Below, piece by piece: positions 34,562 to 46,691 of a DNA stretch of 64,000 bases. The position numbers were made by a program, and so were the translations under genes. Source of the DNA: Stomoxys calcitrans (Eukaryota > Arthropoda > Insecta > Diptera > Muscidae); assembly GCF_963082655.1 (NCBI RefSeq), contig NC_081555.1, positions 181,142,151 to 181,206,150 of the forward strand, written 5' to 3'. The stretch's first letter is position 1, and each line of letters begins with the position of its first letter. Under the pieces are notes generated by a model. That model was not told where the DNA came from and ran no database searches. It worked only from the letters and a program-made list of their open reading frames with translations.

Positions 34562-35406
34562 AACAAGTAAGAGCGTGCTAAGTTCGGCCGGGCCGAATCC
34601 TATATACCCTCCACCATGAATCGCATTTGTCGATTTCTATGCGCGGTATCTCTTTTTAGGCAAACAAAGAATATGGAATAAGAACTGTTATGCTTTTGGA
34701 GCTATATCAAGTTTTGGAGCTATATCAATTCGGACCATAAATGAATGCTGAACATTGTAGAAGTCATTGTGTAATATTTCAGTTCATTCGGATAAGAATT
34801 GCGCCTTGTAGGGGCCCAAGAACCAAAATCGGGAGATAGGTTAATATTCATATCATATTAGTATTTTGAAGGTCATGAGATAAGCCGTTGTACGAAATTT
34901 CTGCCAAATCGGATGAAAATTGCGCCCTCTAGCGGCTCAAGAAGTCAAGATTCCAGATAGGTTTATATGGCAGCTACATTAGGTTCTACACCGATTTACG
35001 CCATACTAAGCACAGTTATTGAAAGTCATAACAAAACACCTCATGCAAAATTTCGGCCAAATCGGATAAGAATTGCGCCCTTTAGAGGCTCAAGAAGTCA
35101 ATACCCAAGATCGGTTTATATGGCAGCTATATCAAAATATGGACCGATTTAAACCATACTTAGCGTAGTTGTTGGAAGTGCTGCCAACACTATGTGCAAA
35201 ATTTCAATAAAATCGGATAAGAATTGCGACCTCTAGAGGCCCAAGAAGTCAAGACAGACGGACGCACAGACGGACGGACATGGCTACATCGACTTAAAAT
35301 GACGATCAAGAAAATATATACTTTATGGGGTCGTATACACATATTTCGAGGTGTTACAAACATAATGACGAAATTAGTATACCCCCATCCTATGGTGGAG
35401 GGTATA
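34562..35406 (-). mobile_element. Modular repeat element, family A (complete)
   Basis: Reverse orientation: AACAAGTAAGAGCGTGC, GTTCGGCCGGGCCGAATC, TATACCCTCCACCATGAAT, modules, then CCTATGGTGGAGGGTATAA. Separated from the previous element by about five bases, in the same orientation. Confidence 0.87.
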
Positions 35407-35900
35407 ATAAGTCACCCTTTAATGCCTTGTACCCGCTTAGTGCAATTGGGTTCAAATGTGAATAATTGCAAAATACTCTTTAAATACCCTCATATTTGAG
35501 TCAGTAATATATTCGCATGTTAAGGTCAAGCGAATTATATAGCAGGGGAGTGATTGTGGTAATAATTACCCCTTGTGTTTATTGGTAAAAGCCCTTTATA
35601 TTTTTGTGCATCTCATTATTGATTTTGTAGCGAAGTTTGGCATGGATGTTGCAAGCCACAACAAAATTGCATGCAAAACATTTTAGACCAAATGTGCCCT
35701 CCAGGGTATCAATTGGTTAATAGGGCAGCCATACGTGAACATGGTAAAATTTGGGTCATTTGACCAATTTGACCAATCCTATGATGGTGGGCATAAAACT
35801 TTTTTTTACGTTTTTTCTAAGGTTTAAATCTTTAAAAAGTAATATTTGAATACGTTACTTCATTTAGGAAATTAGGTGACAACTTTCGATCTCATGCATT

Positions 35901-37453
35901 TTTTATACCCACCATATAGGGGGTATATTCATTTAGTCATTCCGTTTGCAACACATCGAAATATCAATATCAGACATACAAAGTATATATATTTCGGATC
36001 GGCGTAAAATTCTAAGACGTTTTAACGACGTCCGTGTGTCTGTCCGTTTGTCCGTCCGTCTGTTGTAATCACCCTACAGCCTTCAAATATTAAGATATTG
36101 AGCTGAAATTTGGCACAGATACGTCTTATTGATGCACGCTGTTTAAGATCTTGAACAGGCCAAATCGGACCATATTTGATATAGCTGCTATATAGACCAA
36201 TTTTCCGATAAAGAGTCTAATGCCCATAAAAACTTTATTTTTTATCCGATTTTGCTGAAATTTGAAACAGGAAGTAGTTTAAGGCCTCCCGACAACTGAC
36301 CCAAATATGGTTCAGATCGGACTATATTTAGATATAGCTGTCATATAGACCGATCTCCTGATAAGGGGTCTGAAGCCCATAAAAGCTTTATTTATTAACC
36401 GATTTCGTGGAAATTAGCAACAGTGGGTTATTTTAAGCCTCCCGACATCTGACTTAAATATGCATTAGATCGGTCCGTAGTTAGATATAGCTGCCATATA
36501 GACCAATCTCCCGATAAGGGGTCTAAAGGCCATTTAAGCTTTATTTATTACCCGATTTCGCTGAAATTTAACACAGTGGGTTATTTTAAGCCTCCCGACA
36601 TCTGACTTAAATATGGTTTAGATCGGACTATATTTAGATATAGCTGCCATATAGATCGATCTCCCGATAAAGGGTCTGAAGGCCATAAAAGCTTTATTTA
36701 TTACCCGATTTCTCTGAAATTTACAAAAGTGGGTTATTTTAAGCCTTCCGACATCTGACCTAAATATGGTTCAGATCGGACTATATTTAGATATAGCTGC
36801 CATACAGACCGATCTCCCGATAAAGGGCCTGAAGCCCATAAAAGCTTTATTTTTTATCCGAATTCGCTGAAATTTGAAACAGTGAGTTATTTTTAGCCTC
36901 CTGACACCCGACTTAAATATGGTTCAGATCGGACTATATTTAGATATAGCTGCCATATAGACCGATTTGCCGATAAGGGGGCTGAAGCCAATGAAAGCTT
37001 TATTTATTACCCGATTTCGCTGAAATTTGCAACAGGGAGTAGATTAAGACCTCCCAACATTCGACTTAAATATGGTTCTGATCGGACTATATTTAGATAT
37101 AGCTGCTATATAGACCGATCAGCCGATAAGGGGACTGAAGCCCATTAAAGCTTTATTTATTACCCGATTTCGCTGAAATTTGAAACAGTGAGTTATTCTC
37201 AGCCTCACCATATCCGACCTTAATACGGTTCAGACCGGTTAATATCTGGATATATCTACCAAAAAGACCAATATTTTGTTCTACAAAATTGAATAGAGAT
37301 ATATTTATTAGACCACGCAATGTAGGTGCCGAATTATGGTGCTAAAGTTATCCAATTTTCTCCGGATTGTGCCAAAATGGGGTTTACATATATACCCGAG
37401 GTGGTGGGTATTCAAAGTTCGGCCCGGCCGAACTTAATGCCTTTTTACTTGTT
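35901..37453 (+). mobile_element. Modular repeat element, family B (complete)
   Basis: Head TATACCCACCATATAGGG, GTCCGTCCGTCTGTTG near 36050, six to seven modules about 151-154 bp apart, GAGGTGGTGGGTATTCAAAG, palindrome TTCGGCCCGGCCGAA, CTTTTTACTTGTT. Confidence 0.88.
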
Positions 37454-38369
37454 TTACAGTTTTAAACTTAAATTTTAAGAACATTTATCCGATATTCCCT
37501 GAGATTGCCTGTTCATGTGTCCCTTGAACGTATGATGCACAAGCCTTGAAAAAGGAAATAATCATTCGCTCCCTGGGTACTAAGAAATCTACAATCAACT
37601 GAATTTTAATTGTGGGAAATAATAATTAGTTTATATCATAAGCGTAGGAAGGTCATAAGCCAAGAATAATTTTAGACCGCCTCCGACTGGAATTTACTAC
37701 TTAGCTTTCTATAAAATTTGATCCGTTTATTACCTTCCAATGCTGTTATGCAAATACGGTCGTGTCTCTCCGTCTGTCTGTTGCTATCACGGTTAAAAAA
37801 ATGAGAAAACGAACTGAAATGTTGAACGGGTTATGTTTTAAATGGGCCATATTCTCCAAGGGACCGGAACGAGCTTGCTCACGTACAGGAGCTTGACGAG
37901 GATCTCCTCATCCACATGAAAATGTGGCTACAACAACAGTAACGAGAAATCAAGTAGATCATGTTGGGATAGATGGAAGGCGTTCTCATTACCTTGTTGC
38001 AGCAATGGTTCGCAAACGTCTTAATGTAGTGGGAAACGTACGATGTGACACTGCAAGCTGGACTTCGGAAAGCTGCAAACACAACAGGTATAAGTATAGC
38101 TGCGCAATGACAAACCATTGACCATGGAAAGAGCAGCAACATCTCCCAAGGAAACCATGGTACGACCAGAAATGCCAAAATGCTACTGAAACCGAAAATG
38201 CAGCATATAGTCAAAAGCAACGCGCCAGATGGAGAGGAGATATCGGGAGAAAAGGAGAGTCTCTTCCGCAAGAAGAAGAAGAAGAAGAAAGTGAAGAAGA
38301 AAATGGAAAGATGTGGTGAGTATGGGTTAATCAAGATATTCAGGAGCCAATGAAATCCGAAATTTCAAA

Positions 38370-39175
38370 AAATTAAATATGAAACCGATGGCTTTGGTAC
38401 AGGCACTTCTTCCTGCAGAGACAAAGAAGGAAATTTGATAACTAATACAGATAATGTGCTGAGGTTACGAAAAGAACACTTTTCCCAGCTGCTGGTATCC
38501 GATGACGGTGACCATGAGCATACTACAGAACCAATCCCTGATGATGATATAGAATATATAACACCTAGTCAGAACGAGAACAACGTAGCAGTAACCCGAA
38601 TGAAAAACAATAAGACAGCTGGAGCCGATGGGTTGCGGTTGAAAAGAATTAAATATCAAAACGATGGCTTTGGTACAGGCACATCCTTCTGCAGAGACAA
38701 AGAAAGAAATCTGTTAATTGATAGTGTGCTGAGGAAATGGAAAGAACACTTTTCCCAGCTGGTGGTGGCCATGAGAATACCTCAGAACCAATCCCTGATG
38801 ATGATATAGAATATATATCACCTAGTCAGAACGAGAACCATGTAGCAGTAACCCGGCTGAAAAACAAAAAGGCAGCTGGAGCCAATGGGTTGGGATGAAA
38901 AGAATTAAATATCAAAACGATGGCTTTGGTACAGGCACATCCTTCTGCAGAGACAAAGAAAGAAATCTGTTAATTGATACAGATAGTGTGCTGAGGAAAT
39001 GGAAAGAACATTTTCACAGCTGCTGGTATCGGATGACGGTAGCCACGAGCATGCCACAGAACGAATCCCTGATGATTATATAGAATGTGTACCACTTAGT
39101 CAGAACGAGGGCCACGTAGCAGTAACCCGACTCAAGAACAATAAGGCAGCAGGAGCCGATGGGTTACCCGCTGAA
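38370..39175 (+). repeat. Triplicated LINE segment
   Basis: GATGGCTTTGGTACAGGCAC recurs at 38387, 38663 and 38919; each unit covers the same stretch up to NNKAAGADGL. Unit spacings are 276 and 256 bases. Only the last unit continues into the next part of the polyprotein. Confidence 0.85.
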
Positions 39176-39501
39176 CTATTTAAGACCGGAGGCGACACCC
39201 TGATAAGGCGTATGCATTAGCTCGTTAGTGCAATATGGATAGAATTGCCAGAGAGTCAGCATACTATGTCCCGGACACAAGGAAGCCGACGAAAGGCTAT
39301 GTGCCAAATACAGAGGAATAAGTCTGCTTCCCATCGCATACAAGATACTATCGAGCGTACTGTGTTAAAGAATAAAGTCTAAAGTCAAGGAAATAATTTG
39401 GCCTTAACAGTTTGGCTTTGGACCTGGTAAAACCACTATAGGCACAAATCAACACTTACCATATTTTCGTTGACTACAAAGCCGCCTTTGACAGCCCTAT
39501 G

Positions 39502-39660
39502 GTTAGGTTAGGTTAGGTAAGAGTGGTAATCCTTTAGACAATTTTAGGTCCATTGTGATACCACAGTAGCGACAGACCAAGGCTTCTGGCGGGAATCAAA
39601 CCCATGACCCCTGCACTGGTAGTCCAAGCACGCTACCAACTCGGCTACCGGGGCACCCTA
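39502..39660 (-). mobile_element. tRNA-derived SINE inside the LINE
   Basis: Reverse strand starts GGGTGCCCCGGTAGCCGAG, with an A box (TAGCCGAGTTGGTAGC), B box GGGTTTGATTCCC, and ends in TTAGG-like repeats. The LINE frame resumes after it (...FDSPM / FKADFDMP). Confidence 0.8.
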
Positions 39661-40080
39661 GATGTTCAAAGCTGATTTTGATATGCCTGCAAAACTGATA
39701 CGACTTTGCAGGATGACGCTTGCTGATACACGCTCCTCAGTTAAAATAGGAAAGAATCTCTCCGAGTCGTTCATTATCAATCGAGGTTTCAGACATGGAG
39801 ACAGCCTATTGTCTCATCTCTTTCATACACAGCTGGAGAAGATTATACGAGTGAATAGGCAAGACAACATGCCACACGTCTACGCCGACGACATCGATAT
39901 TATGGGTCCGTCACTGGAAGAAGCAATTGCAATCTTTGAAAGTATCGAAAGAGAATGAGCGAAAGTGGGTTTCTCAGTTACTGGAGATAAGTCAGAGAGG
40001 GTGATCTTAACTCACACATACGCCTGTAAACCCGAGCTGATAAAGAAAATGGAGAAAGTTGGGAATTACAACTTAGATAT

Positions 40081-40800
40081 CGGTTGGGTTGAAAATCCAA
40101 GTCAGGAATTCCGTATTACTTACAAAATCCCTAATTGTTTTCCCTACCACGTCCCTAAGTTGGTTCATATCTGGTATTGTGTCCCCACCTAAGTGCCGAT
40201 GTCTGTTTGATGCGAAAACCGGGCAATGACATAGGAAATGCACTAACGTCTCATTATCTTCCCCATATTCCCTACCCATGCTATCACTTGCCGCACCGAT
40301 TTTGCATAAGTGAGCTCGTAGTCCTATGTGTCCTGTTATGATACCGAAAGCTACGCTGACCTCTTGCTTACTTTCTTTCAGTAATAGTATCGTCTTCCGA
40401 CAATCTGGATTTCCCCATAGGGTTTTCGTCGCCCTACCGACCATTTCGGAGTTCCACAGGGCCAATAGTCTCGCAGTTCAATAGTCTCGTCTTCCGACAA
40501 TCTGGATTTCCCCATAGGGTTTTCGTCGCCCTACCGACCATTTCGCAGTTCCACAGTGTCAAATGAGCGAAAGGCTTGGAATTAACCATGTTTATTGACG
40601 GCAGTCCTCTGGCCTTCACTGCCAAATCGCCTGCTTCTATATTCCCCCTTACTCCGCTATGACCGGGCAACCAAACGATGCGGATTGTGCCATTCTCAGA
40701 GAAGAAGTTAATCTCCTTCTTACACTCCAATACAACTTTGAGATAGTCAGCAACTTTATCTACCTTGACATTGCTGTAACCCAAACAAATGACACCAGTT
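40081..40800 (-). pseudogene. Nested LINE 3' end: RNase H and Cys/His tail
   Basis: Minus strand: RNase H piece IRIVWLPGHSGVRGNIEA, then LWNCEMVGRATKTLWGNPDC (about 65 bases of this are duplicated), and a tail with ETLVHFLCHCPVFASNRHR. Typical of I/LOA/Jockey-group LINE C-termini. It splits the host LINE between VGNYNLDI and EIRRRI. Confidence 0.8.
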
Positions 40801-41310
40801 TTGAAATAAGACGAAGGATAATATTGGCTAACAGATGATACTTTGGATTAAGCAAGCAGATGAGAAGCAAAGTTACCTATCGACAGACCAGACCATACAA
40901 GACACTGATTCTACCCATGTGTTGTATGGCGCCGACGCGAAAGAAGATGAGGTGGTATTTGGAGTGTTGGAGAGAAGAAACCTTCGTGAAATATATGGAC
41001 CAGTTTGCGTTAATGAAGAATGTAGGCGTCGAGCTCTATGATAACAATAGCATAGTTAAACTCATCCAAATACAATGGTTGCATTGGCTAGGTCATGTGT
41101 TCAGAATGGATGAAGAAGCTTCAGCATAGAAGTCTTTTGAAGGCGACCATAAAAGAAAATGCAAAAGGGGAAGACAAAATCTCCGATGGAATGACCAACT
41201 GAAGAGCGACATCTCGAAATTGGGTGTCGGAGATTGGAGTGGAAGAGCAGAAGATCGAGGCTATTGGACATCTATTCTACGTTCGGCGAGAGAAATACAT
41301 TTTGTGTAAT

Positions 41311-42239
41311 GGTCAATTAAAGTAAAAAGTAATATTGGAATTTGGATTACAAACGAATGATGAAGATCCACATGTAAATACTTTCAACGTCTTCCGTACA
41401 CTTCAAAATACACACCAAAAATAAGAGAGACTATGACTGTACCAATGAATGTACCCCATGAATTCATATGAAATGCATTCGTTATGCAAATACAAACAAG
41501 TCTACCATATCTAATAATGAATTGATGTAATAAAAAAATGTTTGCTTCTGTCTATTTGACTTAGCAATAGGTTCTTAGGCATTATGCTAATATAGGTGCT
41601 TTGATTAGGCCATTTCTTGGGTTTTAAATGACGTTGGTGTCGATTACAATAAAAAAAATTACCAAACAACAGGGTCCTTGGACACATGAACAAATGTTAA
41701 TACACACATATGTCATAGACTAACAAACTCGTACAAGGATTTATTCTAGTATAATCACTTCGGGGTTTGAACACCCATTTTTATTGAGCTCAATATAATG
41801 ATTGGTTTCTTGAAAATTTAAATTTTTCGCGTTTTTGATAAATCGGTTTCTTGCCTAAATTAACCGGTTTCTTACTAATGGTTCATTTCATTAAAGTTTT
41901 GTCTTTCGCAATTATTTTCTTAGGGAAAAAGGAATAGTTAAAAAAAAATTGTCGAAATTCTGTCTTTAGGGAAAAATTCCACAAACATTTTGTCGAATTT
42001 TTGTCTTTATAGAAAATTTAATAAAATTTGTTTTTTGGAATTTTTTTTTTTATCGAAATTTTGTTCTACAAACAACTGTAGTCGACTTTTTTCGGTAGAG
42101 TAAATATCTTGAAATTTTTGAAAAAGAATTGTAAAGTTAATTTGATCTTTATCTTATATTTAGAGAATTTTTTGTTGAAATTTGAGACAAATGAAATGAA
42201 AGACAAAATACCAACTTTTGTTTTTATAGAAAACTTCAT
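41311..42239. other. No gene seen
   Basis: Low-complexity AT-rich sequence; 41930-42200 contains degenerate AAATTTTGTC/TTTATAGAAA repeats. Confidence 0.5.
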
Positions 42240-42735
42240 GATATCAGATTAGTGCCTTACTCCCAAAGACATTTCATTTTAATCCCATATTGCTTTGGTC
42301 GTAAATTTGTCCAATTTGGGGGTGTTTTGGGGAAGGGATGAACCCCCAGATACTTGGTCCCACATTTGGATATCAGATTCGTATTCTACTCGCAAATATC
42401 TTTTATTTAAGTCCCATATTACCATGGTCGGTAAATATGTTCCATTTAGGTGTTTTCTAATCTTAAATACCTTTCAAATATCCGCTAGGTGCCCCATCCG
42501 AAATTTAGATACCAACATTTTTGCTTTTAGATTACTATAAGAGGGCACAAAAAATTTCGTTTAAATCGAGATCTGGCGTTTTTGAAAATTATGGTAAGTG
42601 GGAGGGTCCGCCGCCCCTACAGATATAAAAAAATGTAGTACCCTATTTTCACCACGGAGTCATTATGCACCATCACGAAAATTGGTTCAGCCGTTTTTGA
42701 GTCTATACGGAACAGACAAACAAACAAACCAACGA
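42240..42735. repeat. Second copy of the 'GTTTTTGAGTCTATA' repeat
   Basis: TCCCATATTACCATGGTCGG units and end ACGAAAATTGGTTCAGCCG + TTTTTGAGTCTATACGGAAC, then CAAACAAACAAACC. A modular element follows directly. Confidence 0.55.
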
Positions 42736-42739
42736 ACCA

Positions 42740-43422
42740 TAGGTTGCGGCTATACTAATTTCGTCATTCTGTTTGTAACACCTCGAAATATGCGTCTGAG
42801 ACCCCATAAAGTATATATAGTCTTGATCGTCATGTCATTTTAAGTCGATCTAGCCATGTCCGTCTGTCCGGCCGTCCCTCTGTCTGTCAAAAGCACGCTA
42901 ACTTTCGACGGAGTAAAGCTAGCCGCTTGAATTTTTGCACAACTACTTTTTATTAGTGTAGGTCGGTTGGGATTCTTAATGGGCCAAATCGGTCCATGTT
43001 TTGACATAGCTGCCTTCTTAAGTCTCTAGAGGGCGCAATTCTCATCCGATTTGGCTGAAATTTTGTACAACGGTTTCTCTCGTGACCTTCAACATACGTG
43101 TCTGATATGGTCTGAATCGATCAATAGTTTGATACAGCTCCCATATAAACCTATATCCCGATTTTGGTTCTTGAGCCCCTACAAGGCGCAATTCTTATCC
43201 GAATGAACTGAAATATTACACAATTACATCTACAATGTTCAGCATTCATTTATGGTCCGAATCGAACTACAACTTGATGTAGCTCCAATAGCATAACAGT
43301 TCTTATTCAATATTCTTTGTTTGCCTAAAAACAGATACCGCGCATACAACACGACAAATGCGATCCATGGTGGGGAGTATATAAGATTCGGCCCGGCCGA
43401 ACTTAGCACGATCTTACTTGTT
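42740..43422 (+). mobile_element. Modular repeat element, family A (short)
   Basis: Worn head ending CTATACTAATTTCGTC, GTCCGTCTGTCCGGCC, modules, tail GGCCCGGCCGAACTTAGCAC then ACTTGTT. Confidence 0.82.
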
Positions 43423-43799
43423 ATATATATGATATATAAGGTTGCCTTGTTAGCTTCATCTAAGGTATATTTGTAAAACTTTAATGGGTTTAAATTTATA
43501 TAAAAAAAGTAAGCGGGTTAACCAGTTTTTTTTTAAAAACCTCAAAAACTTAAGCCGGTTTCTTAAAAAAGCTAATTTTTCGAATAGTTCGAAAACAAAT
43601 TTACTAAATAAGCCAATTTATTGATAACGCTAATTTATTATAATCTCAAATACTTATAATAACACATTTGCTTAGTTTCGAATGTAAGCAATATGAATAC
43701 AGTGAGAAAAAATTATCACAAACAATTTTTTGCATTAAGTGAATTTAACTTTTTTGAAAAAAGTATGTATTACGAATAGATCATCTATCATCATGTTTC

Positions 43800-44291
43800 A
43801 AATGTTATTTGGCTGAAATTTGGCGTGACGTGTTTCGGTATGACTTCCAACAACTGTGGTGGAAATCGGTCCATAACCTGATATGGCTGTCATATAAACC
43901 AATCTGGGGTCTTGACTTCTTGAGCCTCTAGAGGGCGTAATTTCTATCCGATTTATCTGAAATTTGGCATGACGTGTTTTGTTATGACTTCCAAAAACTG
44001 TACTAAGTATGGTTCCAATTGGTCCATAACATGATATAGCTTTGATATAAACGGATCTGGGATCTTGACTTCTTGAGCCTCTAGAGGGCGCAATTATTAT
44101 CCGATTTGGGTGAAATTTTGTATAAAATACGTGTCAAATATGGTCTGAATCGGTCTGTTGCTTGAAACAGCATCGGTCTATAGCCTGCAACAGCACAACA
44201 GAGATACTGGGAAAAGAACCCGACGAATTTGATCCATGGTGGAGGGTATTTAAGATTCGGCCTGGCCGAACTTAGCACGCTTTTACTTGTT
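43800..44291 (+). mobile_element. Modular element, family A (3' part)
   Basis: Three modules and tail ATCCATGGTGGAGGGTATT, GGCCTGGCCGAACTTAGCAC, ACTTGTT. Confidence 0.8.
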
Positions 44292-45062
44292 ATGTATTCG
44301 GTCGCATATTTTTCGCCCCATTAGTGATGCCAAATCTAGGCTGCTAGATTTGTAAAAATGTTCAGTGTATGTTATAAAATTATTAATGATTACTATAAGT
44401 GCTGCAATAAAGTTGAATATATCCACCAATAGCAATGCTCCGTAAGGCCTTGGAAAGAAACTTATTGGCCGTAGCTTGTAATACATGTCTTGACGGCAGC
44501 AATCTGCCTACTAAATTACATTACCACAGTCAGCGAGTCACTTTATTTTTTTTGTTTTGTTTCTAATTTAACTTAATTAGCTCACGTGGAAAATTATTTG
44601 AAAAATTCTTGTTTGAATTTATTAAAGCCAATAACCAACCATCAATAACAGCGAATAAATTAGCAAATATTGTTGTTTATTAAGACATAGCCACTAAGCA
44701 CTATTGAAATGGATTCTCAGACGGCCCTGTCTGTCAATGATAACTAGTTTACATTTTGGATTTGAGTACGTTACGGGACCTAGTTGACAAATAAGGCTAG
44801 AAAAAAACCATTACAGCTGATATGAATATTAATTTCCATTTAAGATTGAGATAATAGTCGGCGTTTAATGACCATCACAGGTGTAATTTGCCTATCTTAT
44901 GGAATTTGGTAATTGCCAGATGTGTTTTGTTTTGAAGTGGTGAAATTTATTAAAAAAAAAAGATAAGTAACAAGAGTAAAACTATTGAAGATAGATGTAC
45001 ACTAAACTATCTCACGCCATAAAGGATTTTTTTTGCAAATAGGGAAACGCTCTTAGAAACTT
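44292..45062. other. No gene seen
   Basis: AT-rich intergenic sequence without recognisable elements. Confidence 0.5.
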
Positions 45063-46691
45063 TTTTATACGCACCACCGAAGGATCCCCATCGGAAATAT
45101 CCATTTTCGACCCTATAAAGTATATATATTCTTGATCAGTGTAAAAATCTATGACTATCTAGCCATGTCCGTCCGTCCGTCTGTTGAAATCACGCTACAG
45201 TTTAAAAATAGAGACATTGAGCTGAAACTTTGCACAGATTCTCCTTTATACCCTCCACCATAGGATTGGGGTATACTATTGGGTTACCCAAAAAGTAATT
45301 GCGGATTTTTCATATAGTCGGCGTTGACAAATTTTTTCACAGCTTGTGACTCTGTAATTGCATTCTTTCTTCTGTCAATTATCAGCTGTTACTTTTAGCT
45401 TGCTTTAGAAAAAAAGTGTAAAAAAGTATATTTGATTAAAGTTCATTCTAAGTTTTATAAAAAATGCATTTACTTTCTTTTAAAAAATCCGCAATTACTT
45501 TTGGGCAACCCAATAATTTCGTCATTCTATTTGTAACTCCTCAAAATATTCTGCTAAGACCCCATAAAGTATATATATTCTTGATCGTCATGACATTTAA
45601 GTCGAACTAGCCATGTACGTCCGTCCGTCCGTCCGTCTGTCCGTCCGTCCGTCTGCCCGTCTGTCAAAAGCACGCTAACTTTCCAAGGAGTAAAGCTAGC
45701 CGCTTAAAATTTTGCACGAGTACTTCTTACTAGTGTAGGTCGGTTGGGCTTGTAAATGGGCTATATCGGTCCACGTTTTCATATAGCTGCCATGTAAACC
45801 GATCTGGGATCTTGACTTCTTGAGCCGCTAGAGGGCACATTTCTTATCCGATTTGGCTGAAATTTTGCATGAAATGTTCTAATTTGGCTTCCAACAACTG
45901 TGCTGAGTATGGTTAAAATCGGTTCATAACCTGATATAGTTGTCATATAAACCGATTTGGGATCTTGACTTCTTGAGCCGCTAGAGGGCACATTTCTTAT
46001 CTGATTTGGCTGAAATTTTGCATGAGATGTTCTTATATGACTTCCAACAACTGTTGTGAGTATGGTTGAAATCGGTCCATAACCTGATATAGTTGTCATA
46101 CAAACCTATCTGGGGTCTTGACTTCCTGAGCGTCTAGAGTGCGCAATTCCTATCCGATTTGGCTGAAATTTTGCACGACATGTTCTGTTATGATTTCCAA
46201 CAACTGTGTTAAGAATAGTTCAAATCGGTTCATAACCTGGTATAGCTGCCATATAAACCGATCTGGGGTCTTGACTTCATGAGCCACTAGGGGGCGCAAT
46301 TATTATCCTATTTAGCTGAAATTTTGCATGAGGTGTTTTGTTATTACTTTCAACAACTGTGCTTAGAAAAGTTCAAATCGGTCCATAACCTGATATAGCT
46401 AACATATAAACCGATATGGGATCTTGACTTCTTAAGCCTTTAAAAGGCGCAAGAATTATCCGATTTGGCTGACATTTTGAACCACGGCTTCTACCATGAC
46501 CTTTAACATACGTGTCGAATATGGTTACTAAATTTGGCTGAAATTTTACACAATGGCTTCTACTATGGTTTTCAATATTCAATATTCGTTTGCCTAAAAA
46601 GAGATAACGTGGAAAGAGATCTACAAAAGCGATCCATGATGGAGGGTATATATGATTCGGCCCGGTCGAAATTAGCACGCTTTTAATTGTT
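45063..46691 (+). mobile_element. Family B head fragment followed by family A element with MITE
   Basis: 45063-45244 is a B-type head ending near CTCC; at 45245 a family A head starts (TATACCCTCCACCATAGG), is interrupted by a MITE at 45279-45513, and continues through four modules at about 153 bp spacing to tail GGCCCGGTCGAAATTAGCAC. Confidence 0.82.
45279..45513. mobile_element. Mariner-type MITE, copy 2
   Basis: Opposite orientation, 235 bases, TTGGGTTACCCAAAAAGTAA at one end, GGGCAACCCAA at the other, TA duplications. It splits a family A head at ...GTATACTA|ATTTCGTC, so it is younger than that element. Confidence 0.88.

Larger units (their letters stand above)
37860..41310 (+). pseudogene. 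Degenerate non-LTR retrotransposon (endonuclease-RT type)
   Basis: Pieces of one LINE polyprotein in several frames: WKEHFSQLLVSDDG and LKNNKAAGADGLPAELFKTG before the RT core; ADFDMPAKLIRLCRMTLADT; RGFRHGDSL; catalytic YADDID; then IRRRI, the C-terminal IQIQWLHWLGHVFRMDE and KRGRQNLRWNDQ. This matches the widespread insect 'endonuclease-reverse transcriptase' LINEs (RTE/CR1-like; clade unsettled). Frameshifts, stops, a triplicated part, a SINE and a second LINE break it, so it is dead. Confidence 0.85.

Noticed and set aside
36000..37453. CRISPR-like regular spacing of repeats
   Set aside because: Whole modules of about 150 bp are repetitive, with no short repeat/unique spacer pattern, and the genome is eukaryotic.
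39502..39520. TTAGG repeats as an interstitial telomere
   Set aside because: Only about three units at the end of a tRNA-derived SINE; flies lack TTAGG telomeres.
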